Positions 18,820 to 28,043 of a stretch of DNA of 64,000 nt are shown here, one piece after another. The DNA comes from Actinobacillus seminis (GTDB lineage Bacteria > Pseudomonadota > Gammaproteobacteria > Enterobacterales > Pasteurellaceae). Location of the stretch: positions 1-64,000 of the forward strand of contig NZ_NLFK01000009.1 of NCBI RefSeq assembly GCF_002263215.1, read 5' to 3'. A program made the translations under genes and the position numbers. The notes beneath the pieces were generated by a model. It ran no database searches, was not told the DNA's origin, and worked only from the letters and a program-made list of their open reading frames with translations. Numbering within the stretch: the stretch's first letter is position 1; each line of letters begins with the position of its first letter.

Positions 18820-20958
18820 ATGTCACGTACCATTATTCTTATTCCTATCAGTGCCGGTGTAGGATTAACCAGCGTCAGTCTTGGTTTAATCCGTTCTTTA
18901 GAAGAAAAAGGGACTAAAATCGGCTTTATGAAACCGATTTCTCAACCGAACACCGACGAAGATAAATTGGATCGTACCACTTCAATTATCCGTACCAGCA
19001 CAGCGATTGAAACTGCCGAACCTTTTATGTTGAGTGTTGCCGAAAGCCTGATCGGTCAAAATCAATCCGACATATTATTAGAAAAAATCGTTGAAAATCA
19101 TCAAATCCTAGCTAAAAACAATGAAATCGTTGTAGTTGAAGGTTTAATTCCAACCCGTAAACATAGCTATGCGAACAGCATTAACTATGAAATTGCACAA
19201 GCCTTAGATGCGGAAATTATTCTTGTTGCCGCACCGACAACCGAAACGCCGGCGGAATTAAAAGAACGTATTGAAGCGGCAGCCTCTCAATTTGGCGGTA
19301 AACATAATCCAAATTTATTGGGTGTGGTCATCAATAAATTTAATGCTCCAATTGACGAATCAGGTCGTACCCGTCCGGATCTTAGCGAAATTTTTGATGC
19401 TTACCAACATAGCCATAACAATGTATCGGAAGTGTATAAATTATTCGAAAAAAGCCCGATTAACGTGCTTGCCTGTATCACTTGGAATGCGGAATTAATC
19501 GCCACACGTGCTATTGATTTAGTAAATCATTTAAGTGCCAGCATCATCAACGAAGGTGAAATCAAAACCCGCCGTATTCGTAGTATCACATTCTGTGCCA
19601 GATCCTTGCCCAATATGGTAGAACATTTCCGTACCGGTAGCTTGCTTGTTACATCTGCCGATCGTCCGGATGTATTAGTTGCCGCAGCATTAGCCTCTAA
19701 AAACGGTATTGAATTGGGCGGCGTATTATTAACCGGCGGCTATCGTATCGACAATCAAATCCAAAAACTTTGCTGCTCAACCTTTGAAAGCACCGGTTTA
19801 CCAATTTTCCGTATCGAAGGAAACACCTGGCAAACTGCATTAAGTTTACAAAGTTTTAACTTGGAAGTTCCGGTTGACGATAAGGAACGTATTGAAAATA
19901 TCAAACAATACACCAGCCAACAATTTGATGCTGACTTTATCAATAGTATCGTCGCAGCTTCTTCTCGTTCTCGTCGTCTTTCTCCTCCGGCGTTCCGTTT
20001 CCAATTAACTGAATTGGCACGCAGTGCTAAAAAACGTATTGTGTTACCGGAAGGGGATGAACCACGAACTATCAAAGCCGCCTCACTTTGTGCTGAGCGC
20101 GGTATCGCAGAATGTGTATTATTAGCCAACCCAGCGGATGTTAAACGCGTTGCAGATGCTCAAGGTGTACAACTTGGCTCGGGTATTACAGTGATCGATC
20201 CGGTTACCGTACGCGAAAACTACGTAGAACGCTTAGTTGAATTGCGTAAAAATAAAGGCATGACCGAAGAAGCGGCGCGTGAACAATTAGAAGATACCGT
20301 AGTTCTTGGTACCATGATGTTGGAAGCAAATGAAGTGGACGGTTTGGTCTCCGGCGCAGTTCACACTACTGCCAACACTATTCGTCCACCAATGCAAATC
20401 ATCAAAACTGCACCGGGTAACTCCATTGTTTCTTCGATCTTCTTTATGCTCTTACCGGATCAAGTGTTGGTTTACGGTGACTGTGCGGTGAACCCGGATC
20501 CGAGCGCAGAACAATTAGCCGAAATCGCTATTCAATCTGCCGATTCCGCTAAAGCATTCGGTATCGATCCGAAAGTAGCAATGATTTCCTACTCTACCGG
20601 TACTTCAGGTAGCGGCGCGGATGTAGAAAAAGTGAAAGAAGCGACCCGTATTGCCAAAGAAAAACGTCCGGATTTACTGATCGACGGTCCGTTACAATAT
20701 GACGCCGCAGTAATGGAAGACGTAGCGCGTTCTAAAGCGCCAAATTCACCGGTTGCAGGTAAAGCCACCGTATTCATCTTCCCTGATTTGAATACCGGTA
20801 ATACCACGTATAAAGCGGTGCAACGTTCTGCGGACTTGGTTTCTATCGGACCAATGTTACAAGGTATGCGCAAACCGGTAAACGACTTGTCACGCGGTGC
20901 TTTGGTTGACGATATTGTTTATACTATCGCCTTAACCGCTATCCAAGCGACACAATAG
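18820..20958 (+). CDS. pta: Phosphate acetyltransferase (long, three-domain form)
   Basis: Pta exchanges CoA and phosphate between acetyl-CoA and acetyl phosphate, working with AckA. At 712 residues it is the long enteric type. The N-terminal P-loop-like domain (residues 1-220) starts '[20 protein letters not shown]'. A DRTGG-like middle domain occupies about 230-350, and the catalytic PTA_PTB domain lies at about 390-705 with '[16 protein letters not shown]' and '[17 protein letters not shown]'. The ATG is preceded by AAGG. A terminator follows at 20976. Confidence 0.97.
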   Translation: MSRTIILIPISAGVGLTSVSLGLIRSLEEKGTKIGFMKPISQPNTDEDKLDRTTSIIRTSTAIETAEPFMLSVAESLIGQNQSDILLEKIVENHQILAKNNEIVVVEGLIPTRKHSYANSINYEIAQALDAEIILVAAPTTETPAELKERIEAAASQFGGKHNPNLLGVVINKFNAPIDESGRTRPDLSEIFDAYQHSHNNVSEVYKLFEKSPINVLACITWNAELIATRAIDLVNHLSASIINEGEIKTRRIRSITFCARSLPNMVEHFRTGSLLVTSADRPDVLVAAALASKNGIELGGVLLTGGYRIDNQIQKLCCSTFESTGLPIFRIEGNTWQTALSLQSFNLEVPVDDKERIENIKQYTSQQFDADFINSIVAASSRSRRLSPPAFRFQLTELARSAKKRIVLPEGDEPRTIKAASLCAERGIAECVLLANPADVKRVADAQGVQLGSGITVIDPVTVRENYVERLVELRKNKGMTEEAAREQLEDTVVLGTMMLEANEVDGLVSGAVHTTANTIRPPMQIIKTAPGNSIVSSIFFMLLPDQVLVYGDCAVNPDPSAEQLAEIAIQSADSAKAFGIDPKVAMISYSTGTSGSGADVEKVKEATRIAKEKRPDLLIDGPLQYDAAVMEDVARSKAPNSPVAGKATVFIFPDLNTGNTTYKAVQRSADLVSIGPMLQGMRKPVNDLSRGALVDDIVYTIALTAIQATQ

Positions 20959-20975
20959 TCGATAATCCAAACAAC

Positions 20976-21008
20976 AAAGGCTAAACCCCATGGTTTTAGC
21001 CTTTTTTA
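20976..21008 (+). terminator. Rho-independent terminator after pta
   Basis: The inverted repeat AAAGGCTAAACC / GGTTTTAGCCTTT is followed by a T run. It ends the ackA-pta unit ahead of the convergent topA gene. Confidence 0.85.
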
Positions 21009-21070
21009 TCCTCAAAGTGAGGTCAAAAATATGTTATTTTTTTCACCGCACTTTTCTTTAAATCAGAGAA

Positions 21071-23668
21071 TTATTTCATTACCCATTTCCCATCAATATA
21101 ATTCACGATCCATTTAGTCGCTTTGCCATTTTTCTCCGAAGTAACATATTGCCGTTTTTCTTTACGACTGAAACGAATAATGGCTTCATTACCTTCCGGA
21201 TCAAATTGAGGCGCCTGTGCAAGATAGCGCAATTTTTCCGGCAAACGATCACGATATTGTGCTAATTCCGATACTTTTGCCACCCGCGTTTCGCGCGATT
21301 TCGGGAAATTATGCGCCGACATAAACACCCCGCTCGCACCATCACGTAAAACAAAATAGGCATCCGATTTTTCACATTTTAACTCAGGAAAATGTACCGG
21401 TTCTTCTTTTGGCGGTGCAACTTCCCCATTTTTCAAAATCTTACGGGTATTATCGCATTGCGTACACGCCATATATTTGCCGAAACGTCCGAGTTTCAAA
21501 TGCATATCCGCGCCGCACTTGTCACATTCCACTACCGGTCCATCATAGCCTTTAATTTTATATTCCCCCTGCTCCACTACATATCCGTCACAATTCGGAT
21601 TATTCCCACAAATATGCAGCTTACGATGAGCATCAATCAAATAGCTATCCATGGCGGTATTACATTTCGGACAGCGTTTACGCTCCATTAACGCCTTGGT
21701 TTCAGAAGACTCATCCAATACGTTCAACAATTCGGCTTCCGGTATTAAATTTATCGTTGTTTTACACCGCTCTTTTGGCGGCAACGCATAACCGGAACAG
21801 CCTAAAAATACACCGGTACCGGCGGTACGAATTGCCATTGGACGCGAACAAGTCGGACATTGAATATCGGTCAACACCAAACTATTCGGTTTCATCCCGC
21901 CCTCCAACTCATCTAATTCCGCTTTACTCAAGCGTTGGGAAAAATCGCTAAAAAATTGATTTAATTCTGTTTTCCAATCTTTTTTGCCATTCGCAATTTG
22001 GTCTAAAATATCTTCCATATTGGCAGTAAAATCGTAGCTCATCAAATCCGCAAAGGATTGATTTAAACGATCGGTAACAATTTCGCCCATTTTTTCCGCA
22101 TAAAAACGACGATTTTCTACGCGTACATAACCGCGCTCTTGGATCGTCGAAATAATCGCTGCATAAGTGGACGGACGCCCGATACCACGTTTTTCCAATT
22201 CTTTTACTAACGCCGCTTCCGTAAAACGCGCCGGCGGTTTAGTAAAATGCCGTTGCGGATCAACCTTATCCAACGCTAATTTTTCGCCTAATTGTACTGC
22301 CGGTAACTCTTGATCTTCCGGATTTTTGCCGGATTGCGGCAAGACTTTCGTCCAACCGTCAAAACGTAAAATTCGCCCTTTCGCTTTCAATTCATATTCG
22401 CCGGCATTCACCGTTAAGGTTGTGTTGTCATATTGCGCCGCCGGCATTTGGCACGCCACAAATTGACGCCAAATCAAATCATACAGGCGTACCGCATCTT
22501 TTTCCATTCCGCTCAACGCACTTGCACTTAAGCTCACATCTGACGGACGAATAGCTTCGTGCGCTTCTTGCGCATTGGCTTTGCCGGAATAAAAATTCGG
22601 TTTTTCCGGCAAATAGGCTTGACCATATTGTTGATCAATATAATTACGCACCATATTTAGCGCATCTTGACTTAAGTTAGTGCTGTCTGTACGCATATAG
22701 GTGATATAACCGGCTTCATACAAACGCTGCGCTAACATCATGGTTTTTTTCACGCCAAAGCCTAAGCGTGTACTCGCGCTTTGTTGCAACGTGGACGTGA
22801 TAAAAGGCGCACGCGGTTTCGAGCTTGTCGGTTTAGTTTCCAAATCAGAGACGATATAATCGGATTTTTGCAAAAAATTCACCGCACTTTGCGCTTGTTC
22901 CGCGGTTTTCGGCTCGAATTTTTTCCCGCCGAAATGCGTTACTTCCAAGCAAATTGCCGCTTTTTTCGCATTTTTTACCGCAACATCCACCAACCAAAAC
23001 TCTTCCGGTTTAAAGGCTTTAATTTCGCGCTCACGCTCTACTAATAATTTCACCGCTACTGATTGAACTCGCCCGGCAGATAAGCCCCGCGCCACTTTTT
23101 TCCAAAGCAAAGGCGAAACCATAAATCCCACTACGCGATCTAAAAAACGACGAGTTTGCTGCGCATTTACCCGATCAATATTTAAATGTTCCGGTTTTTC
23201 AAAAGCTTGCTTAATCGCATTTTTAGTAATTTCATTAAACACTACGCGACGAAAACGCGACTCCTCGCCGCCAATCACTTCACGCAAATGCCAAGCAATT
23301 GCCTCTCCCTCTCTATCCAAGTCGGTAGCAAGATAAATATGATCTGCCTTTTTAGCCAAAGACTTCAATTCAGCAACCACTTTTTCTTTGCCCGGTAAAA
23401 TTTGATAATTAGCGTCCCAATTGTGATAAGGATCTATCCCCATGCGTTTTACCAACGCTGCACGCTCCTTTTCACTTTTCATTGCCTGCTTTTGTTCTGC
23501 TGTCAATCCTTTGCTTGAGACCGGTTTGGCTTTTTCCGTGGTCACACTACCTGTCGGCAAATCGCGAATATGCCCGACACTGGATTTCACTACGTAATTA
23601 CTGCCTAAATATTTATTAATAGTCTTTGCTTTCGCAGGAGATTCCACAATAACCAAGGATTTACTCAT
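21071..23668 (-). CDS. topA: DNA topoisomerase I
   Basis: This type IA topoisomerase relaxes negative supercoils. The 865-residue protein begins with the TOPRIM domain ('[19 protein letters not shown]', '[15 protein letters not shown]'). The active-site Tyr lies in '[10 protein letters not shown]' near residue 328. Three C4 zinc fingers follow the 67-kDa core: 'CPTCSRPM...CSG', 'CPKCNTAM...CGNNPNCDG' and 'CDKCGADM...CTQC'. A basic C-terminal domain ends the protein. Length and organisation match E. coli TopA. An AGG site precedes the start. It is monocistronic, divergent from the LysR gene by about 100 bases. Confidence 0.97.
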   Translation of the reverse strand: MSKSLVIVESPAKAKTINKYLGSNYVVKSSVGHIRDLPTGSVTTEKAKPVSSKGLTAEQKQAMKSEKERAALVKRMGIDPYHNWDANYQILPGKEKVVAELKSLAKKADHIYLATDLDREGEAIAWHLREVIGGEESRFRRVVFNEITKNAIKQAFEKPEHLNIDRVNAQQTRRFLDRVVGFMVSPLLWKKVARGLSAGRVQSVAVKLLVEREREIKAFKPEEFWLVDVAVKNAKKAAICLEVTHFGGKKFEPKTAEQAQSAVNFLQKSDYIVSDLETKPTSSKPRAPFITSTLQQSASTRLGFGVKKTMMLAQRLYEAGYITYMRTDSTNLSQDALNMVRNYIDQQYGQAYLPEKPNFYSGKANAQEAHEAIRPSDVSLSASALSGMEKDAVRLYDLIWRQFVACQMPAAQYDNTTLTVNAGEYELKAKGRILRFDGWTKVLPQSGKNPEDQELPAVQLGEKLALDKVDPQRHFTKPPARFTEAALVKELEKRGIGRPSTYAAIISTIQERGYVRVENRRFYAEKMGEIVTDRLNQSFADLMSYDFTANMEDILDQIANGKKDWKTELNQFFSDFSQRLSKAELDELEGGMKPNSLVLTDIQCPTCSRPMAIRTAGTGVFLGCSGYALPPKERCKTTINLIPEAELLNVLDESSETKALMERKRCPKCNTAMDSYLIDAHRKLHICGNNPNCDGYVVEQGEYKIKGYDGPVVECDKCGADMHLKLGRFGKYMACTQCDNTRKILKNGEVAPPKEEPVHFPELKCEKSDAYFVLRDGASGVFMSAHNFPKSRETRVAKVSELAQYRDRLPEKLRYLAQAPQFDPEGNEAIIRFSRKEKRQYVTSEKNGKATKWIVNYIDGKWVMK

Positions 23669-23765
23669 TTTTTATTTACCTAATCTATTTTCTTTTAATA
23701 AAATTGCCGATATATTGCTAACTATCTGCTGATAGGTCAACCATTTTTTTAATAAGGATGCATAA

Positions 23766-24656
23766 ATGGACAAACTGAATGCAATTTCTGTGTTTTGCCG
23801 CGTGATTGAAACTCAAAGTTTTACGCAAGCGGCGGCACAACAAAATATCTCCGTTGCAATGGCAAGTAAGCTCGTTTCAAAACTGGAGGAACACTTGAAA
23901 ACGCGCTTATTGCAACGAACCACCCGTAAAATTGTTGCCACTGAAGCCGGCGTGATCTATTACCAACGCTGTCAACCGATTTTAAACGAGCTGGAAGATG
24001 CCGAATCCAGTATTACCAACCTCGCCACTACGCTGCAAGGCAACCTTAGTGTCTCCATTCCTCGCGATTTCGGTTTACGTTTTATCGCGCCGAATTTAAT
24101 TGAGTTTATTAAACAAAATCCCAATCTGCACTTGGATATTGAATTTAACGACCGCGTCGTGGATTTAGTTGCGGAAGGCATTGATCTGGCCTTGCGTATC
24201 GGTCAATTGCAAGACAGCTCCTTGGTTGCTAAAAAAATCGGTACCACAACTAAACACGTGGTTGCCTCGCCGAAATACATTAAAAAATACGGACAACCCA
24301 AAACACCGGATGAATTAAAAAACTTCGATTGTTTACTATATAAAAAATCTAACCAAATTCATTGGGAATTTAAAAAACAAAATAAAATCTACAATATCAA
24401 ACCTGAGTCCAAATTGGTTTGTAATAACGGATTAACCTTGGTTGAAATGACAAAATCCGGTCTCGGCATTATCAACACCCCGCGCTTTTTTATTGAGGAA
24501 GAGCTGCAATCCGGTGAATTAGTGGAACTTTTCCCTGATTATCAACAACAGGATATGAATTTATATTTAGTCTATCCACACCGTCGTCACTTGACATCAA
24601 AAGTCAAAGCCTTTATTGAATTCATCCAAGGTCTTAACCTTTATACGAAAAAATAA
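23766..24656 (+). CDS. LysR-type transcriptional regulator
   Basis: This 296-residue regulator has an N-terminal winged helix-turn-helix (residues 3-62, 'AISVFCRVIETQSFTQAAAQ' then 'LVSKLEEHLKTRLLQRTTRK') and a periplasmic-binding-protein-like effector domain (about 90-290) with 'GIDLALRIGQLQDSSLVAKK'. The composition places it in the subgroup often annotated DsdC/CrgA/AaeR-like; the ligand cannot be inferred. The start follows AAGGA. It does not neighbour an obvious target operon, only topA and rnm. Confidence 0.9.
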   Translation: MDKLNAISVFCRVIETQSFTQAAAQQNISVAMASKLVSKLEEHLKTRLLQRTTRKIVATEAGVIYYQRCQPILNELEDAESSITNLATTLQGNLSVSIPRDFGLRFIAPNLIEFIKQNPNLHLDIEFNDRVVDLVAEGIDLALRIGQLQDSSLVAKKIGTTTKHVVASPKYIKKYGQPKTPDELKNFDCLLYKKSNQIHWEFKKQNKIYNIKPESKLVCNNGLTLVEMTKSGLGIINTPRFFIEEELQSGELVELFPDYQQQDMNLYLVYPHRRHLTSKVKAFIEFIQGLNLYTKK

Positions 24657-24707
24657 TCCTTCATTGCTTATGAATCATGTCCCTAAAAGCGGACATCTTC
24701 GCCCACT

Positions 24708-25547
24708 TTATTCCGGCGACAAATCGACATGCTCCCAAATTGCCCGACAATCTGCCGGCAGCTGTAACGATTTACCTAATTCAACCCAACCGCAAGGATA
24801 ATGAAAATCCGACCCGACGGAAGCCGTCAGCCCATATTCCGTCGCCCAGCGCGCCAACAATAAACGCTGATCTTTTGTTTGACCGCAACCGGCGACTTCA
24901 ATTGCATCTCCATCCCATTGTTTAAACGATGCAATTAATTGTTTAATCCATTTTGTCGTCAACGTATAACGCAACGGATGCGCCAATACCGCAACGCCGC
25001 CGGCTTGATGAATAATCTCAATGGCGGTCGGAATATCCACCCAATTGGTTTTAACATATGCCGATTTACCCTGTGATAAATATTTTTTAAAGGCTTGATT
25101 TTCGCTACTAACTTTACCGATTTGCACCAAATAACGAGCATAATGCGCACGAGTGACTTCACCATCTGCCAATTTTTTGGTTTCTTCAAACGCATTCGCC
25201 ACTCCCGCTTTTTCTAATTTTTGCCCAATTTCGACCGCTCTTTGATAGCGAAGTTCCGCTTGGTGGGTTAAAAGTGCGGTCATTTTTTCGTGCGTTTCAT
25301 CAAATCCTAAGCCAACCACATGAATCGCACGATTTTCCCACACAGTAGAAATCTCCACTCCATTGATCAACTGAATGCCTAACTTTTCCGCTTGTAAGCG
25401 CGCTTCTGCCAAGCCATTCACTGTATCGTGATCGGTTAATGCCAACACATTGACCCCTTGTGCCGCTGCGCGTGAAACCAGCGCTGTCGGCGATAAAAAA
25501 CCGTCCGATGCGGAACTATGGCAATGTAAATCGTAAATTTTATTCAT
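24708..25547 (-). CDS. rnm: PHP-domain 5'-3' exoribonuclease (YciV/TrpH family)
   Basis: This 279-residue metal-dependent enzyme has a PHP domain with 'YDLHCHSSASDGFLSP' at residues 5-20, 'LALTDHDTVNGL', 'LINGVEIST', 'VVGLGF' and 'ASVGSDFHYP' near residue 245, all carrying metal-binding His and Asp residues. The E. coli homologue (RNase AM) removes the last nucleotides from the 5' ends of ribosomal RNAs and degrades short oligonucleotides. The older name TrpH reflects neighbourhood with trp genes, which are not present here. It is monocistronic and convergent with the LysR gene. Confidence 0.88.
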   Translation of the reverse strand: MNKIYDLHCHSSASDGFLSPTALVSRAAAQGVNVLALTDHDTVNGLAEARLQAEKLGIQLINGVEISTVWENRAIHVVGLGFDETHEKMTALLTHQAELRYQRAVEIGQKLEKAGVANAFEETKKLADGEVTRAHYARYLVQIGKVSSENQAFKKYLSQGKSAYVKTNWVDIPTAIEIIHQAGGVAVLAHPLRYTLTTKWIKQLIASFKQWDGDAIEVAGCGQTKDQRLLLARWATEYGLTASVGSDFHYPCGWVELGKSLQLPADCRAIWEHVDLSPE

Positions 25548-25625
25548 CTTCTAGCACTTATCGCTTTATTCTGTTTATTCATCCTTTTTAATTAGGGTAC
25601 ACAATGTAGTATAAAAAGGAAAAGT

Positions 25626-25937
25626 ATGTCAAACCATAATCATCATGCGCACTCAGATCATCATGTTCCACAAAATAAAACCGTGTTAAAAAACAGGTTT
25701 TATGCCGATTGCAAGTTTTATAATTATCGAATTTTTGGGCGATTATTTTTTAATAGCTTAGCACTCACAGCCGACACCGATCATATGGCAAATGATAGTT
25801 TTTCTTTGGGACTTGCCTTATTGGCGTTACATGTAGTGGATAAATCACCGAGATTGGAAAAATATATTTTAGGCAATCGTCCTGTTCCATTTTTTCATCA
25901 TCAAGACTTTAATGAGCATTATTTTGGCAATTGTTGA
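25626..25937 (+). pseudogene. Broken cation-diffusion-facilitator (ZitB/CzcD-like) zinc exporter
   Basis: The 103-codon frame begins with a His-rich metal-binding leader ('NHNHHAHSDHH'). It then shows CDF signature pieces 'FFNSLALTADTDHMANDSFS' and 'LGLALLAL', matching the first and second membrane segments with the metal-site His and Asp. Between them the membrane-segment sequence 'MPIASFIIIEFLG' is in another frame. After residue 75 the likely sequence shifts again. The shifts occur at an A6 and a T6 run (25688-25693 and 25746-25751 approximately). A complete CDF protein has about 300 residues, and only about 110 can be traced, so the gene is truncated as well as shifted. Confidence 0.7.
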
Positions 25938-26019
25938 GGCACATTTTTCTGTGAATTTTTATTCCCATTCGTTGTAAAAAACAGTACTATTATTCTATTC
26001 TCTTTTTTAGGTAACAAGA

Positions 26020-26949
26020 ATGGAAATTGCCTTTTTACTCGGAATAAAAATTGTTGAATTAACACTGGCGGTATTAATGGGTTATGTATTGGTGAAAAGC
26101 AAAGCCCTAACCGCGAAAGACAGCTATCCGCTTTCGGTGATCGGGTTATATATTATCAGCCCGGCGGTAATGATTAACGCCTTTCAAATTGATTACACGC
26201 CACAAATTCTACAAGGATTGTTACTCTCCCTTGGCATGGCGGTCTTTTTACACGCTTTACTGATTTTATTAGGCCGGATATTAAAAAAATTGCTTAAACT
26301 CGATCCCCTTGAACAAGCGGCGTCAATTTATTCTAATTCCGGCAACTTAATTATTCCTATCGTTGCCTCCTTATTCGGCGAAGAATGGGTCATTTATGCC
26401 AGCTGCTTTATTGTAATACAAACCTTTTTATTTTGGACTCACTGTCGCATTTTATTGTGCGGAAAATTCAAATTAAGCTTCAAAAATATTTTCACCAACG
26501 TCAATATTCTGTCCATTATCATCGGTGTCAGTCTCTTTGCCTTTAATCTCAAATTACCCGCCATTATCACCGGTACCTTATCCTCTGTCGGTCAAATGAT
26601 CGGTCCAAACTCTATGCTTATTGCCGGAATGCTGATTGCCGCTATTCCGCTTAAAACTATTTTTTCTTCTAAACGAATTTATTTAGTCACCTTTTTGCGT
26701 TTAATTTTTATCCCGCTGTGTTTGCTTGCAGTCATAAAACTTATCGGCTTTGAAACATGGGTTACCAACGGAAAAACCATTACCATGATAAGTTTTCTCG
26801 CCACCATCAGTCCGGCTGCGGCTACCGTCACCCAAATGGCATTAATTTTTAATCAAAATGCCAATAAAGCCAGCGCAATTTATGGCGTCACTACCTTGCT
26901 TTGCGTGATCACCATGCCGCTTATTATCGGTTTATTTTTGTGGTGGTAA
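26020..26949 (+). CDS. AEC (auxin efflux carrier) family transporter
   Basis: This 309-residue membrane protein has about ten hydrophobic segments in the two five-helix repeats of the AEC/BART fold. Family features include 'VIGLYIISPAVMINAFQ' near residues 45-60, 'IYSNSGNLIIPIVASLFG' near 103-120, and 'ATISPAAATVTQMALIFNQN' near 265-285. Bacterial members export or import organic acids such as malate or malonate; the substrate is unknown here. An AGG site precedes the ATG. It converges with a second, frameshifted AEC gene at 26950, with the two stops adjacent. Confidence 0.88.
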   Translation: MEIAFLLGIKIVELTLAVLMGYVLVKSKALTAKDSYPLSVIGLYIISPAVMINAFQIDYTPQILQGLLLSLGMAVFLHALLILLGRILKKLLKLDPLEQAASIYSNSGNLIIPIVASLFGEEWVIYASCFIVIQTFLFWTHCRILLCGKFKLSFKNIFTNVNILSIIIGVSLFAFNLKLPAIITGTLSSVGQMIGPNSMLIAGMLIAAIPLKTIFSSKRIYLVTFLRLIFIPLCLLAVIKLIGFETWVTNGKTITMISFLATISPAAATVTQMALIFNQNANKASAIYGVTTLLCVITMPLIIGLFLWW

Positions 26950-27911
26950 TTAAATCCACCCCGTTTGTTTTAAAATAATTAACCCAAATGCGGAACTGAA
27001 CATGGATCCGAACGTAGTAAGTCCGATAATATTGGCAACCGTCACCGCATTACCGCCCATGCCACGAACCATGGCGTAAGTGGCAGTTGCCATAGGGGTG
27101 GCATTAACTAAAAAGATAATTCCTAAGCCCATTTCGCTTAATCCGAATAATTTTCCTATCCCTACCATAAAAATCGGCGCTACGATTACCCGTCCTAAAC
27201 TCGCCCACAAAGAAACATCAGAGGTTTTAAACAGGATTTTAAAATCAATACTGGCGCCGGTACAAATTAAAGCGAGCGGCAAGGTAATATTTGCCAAATA
27301 ATTGCCGGTTGTCATCAACGGTTTCGGCAGGCTAATTTGTAAATTTACTGCCAATAAACCAAGTATAATGCTGATCACTAAGGGGTTTTTTACTAAATTA
27401 GCCAACATCTTACTCACGCTAACCTTACCATCAGATAACGATCGGCTGATCGTAATCACCGCCAAAATATTAAATAATAATACTGCGACTGCGCTGTAAA
27501 TAGAAGCGGGTGCCAATGCCGAATCGCCATAGGCATTAAAACAAAAAGCCAGCCCTAAAATACCCGCGTTACTGCGATAAATGCCTTGTACGAAAGTGCC
27601 GCGTTCTTTTTTATCTTTCACCCATTTTGCCGCCACCAACTCCGCCAATGTAAATAGCAATAATGTCCCGACGATACAAGCAGACAGCAGACGAAATTGA
27701 TCTTCGATATGCTCAATAGGATTTTGATAAATATTAAAAAAAGTAAGGTTGGCAACGTAATATTAAAAATAAGTTTCGTCGCTTGCTCACTAAATTTATC
27801 GTCAATCACGTTTTTACGACGCAAAACAATACCGATCGACAACATCAATAAGATAGGCGAAATCACGCCGGCAGAAAATAGCAGCGAGGAAAGAAATTCA
27901 TTGGATTGCAT
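26950..27911 (-). pseudogene. AEC family transporter split by a single-base frameshift
   Basis: The N-terminal frame starts at 27911 ('MQSNEFLSSLLFSAGVISPI') and is correct for the family through 'KLIFNITLPTLLF'. From 27735 downward the family sequence continues in another frame ('NIYQNPIEHIEDQFRLLSAC', then the C-terminal 236 residues to 26950). The shift falls at a run of seven A/T bases (27736-27742 on the plus strand); eight would restore a full-length protein of about 315 residues. All transmembrane segments and 'ANITLPLALICTGASID' are otherwise intact. Because the break is a homopolymer miscount, this may be a sequencing error or recent inactivation rather than old decay. Confidence 0.8.
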
Positions 27912-27932
27912 AGCTTATCTCGTTTTTCAAAA

Positions 27933-27974
27933 TAAAAGTGTGGTGTTTTTTTGGAAAGTTTTGCTATATTGTCA
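27933..27974. repeat. 42-bp dispersed repeat containing a degenerate uptake signal (copy 1)
   Basis: This segment is about 85% identical without gaps to 51613-51654. Both contain TAAAAG.G.GGTG, a T run, and TTGGAAAGTTTT, followed by TTGTCA. Both lie immediately upstream of a minus-strand gene (AEC here, selD there). The similarity extends well beyond the nine-base uptake signal. Confidence 0.6.
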
Positions 27975-28043
27975 TCATCACGTTATGGGCAAAAACTTAT
28001 AAAAAAACTACCGCACTTTTAGGGAGAAAATCAAGCAACTTTT

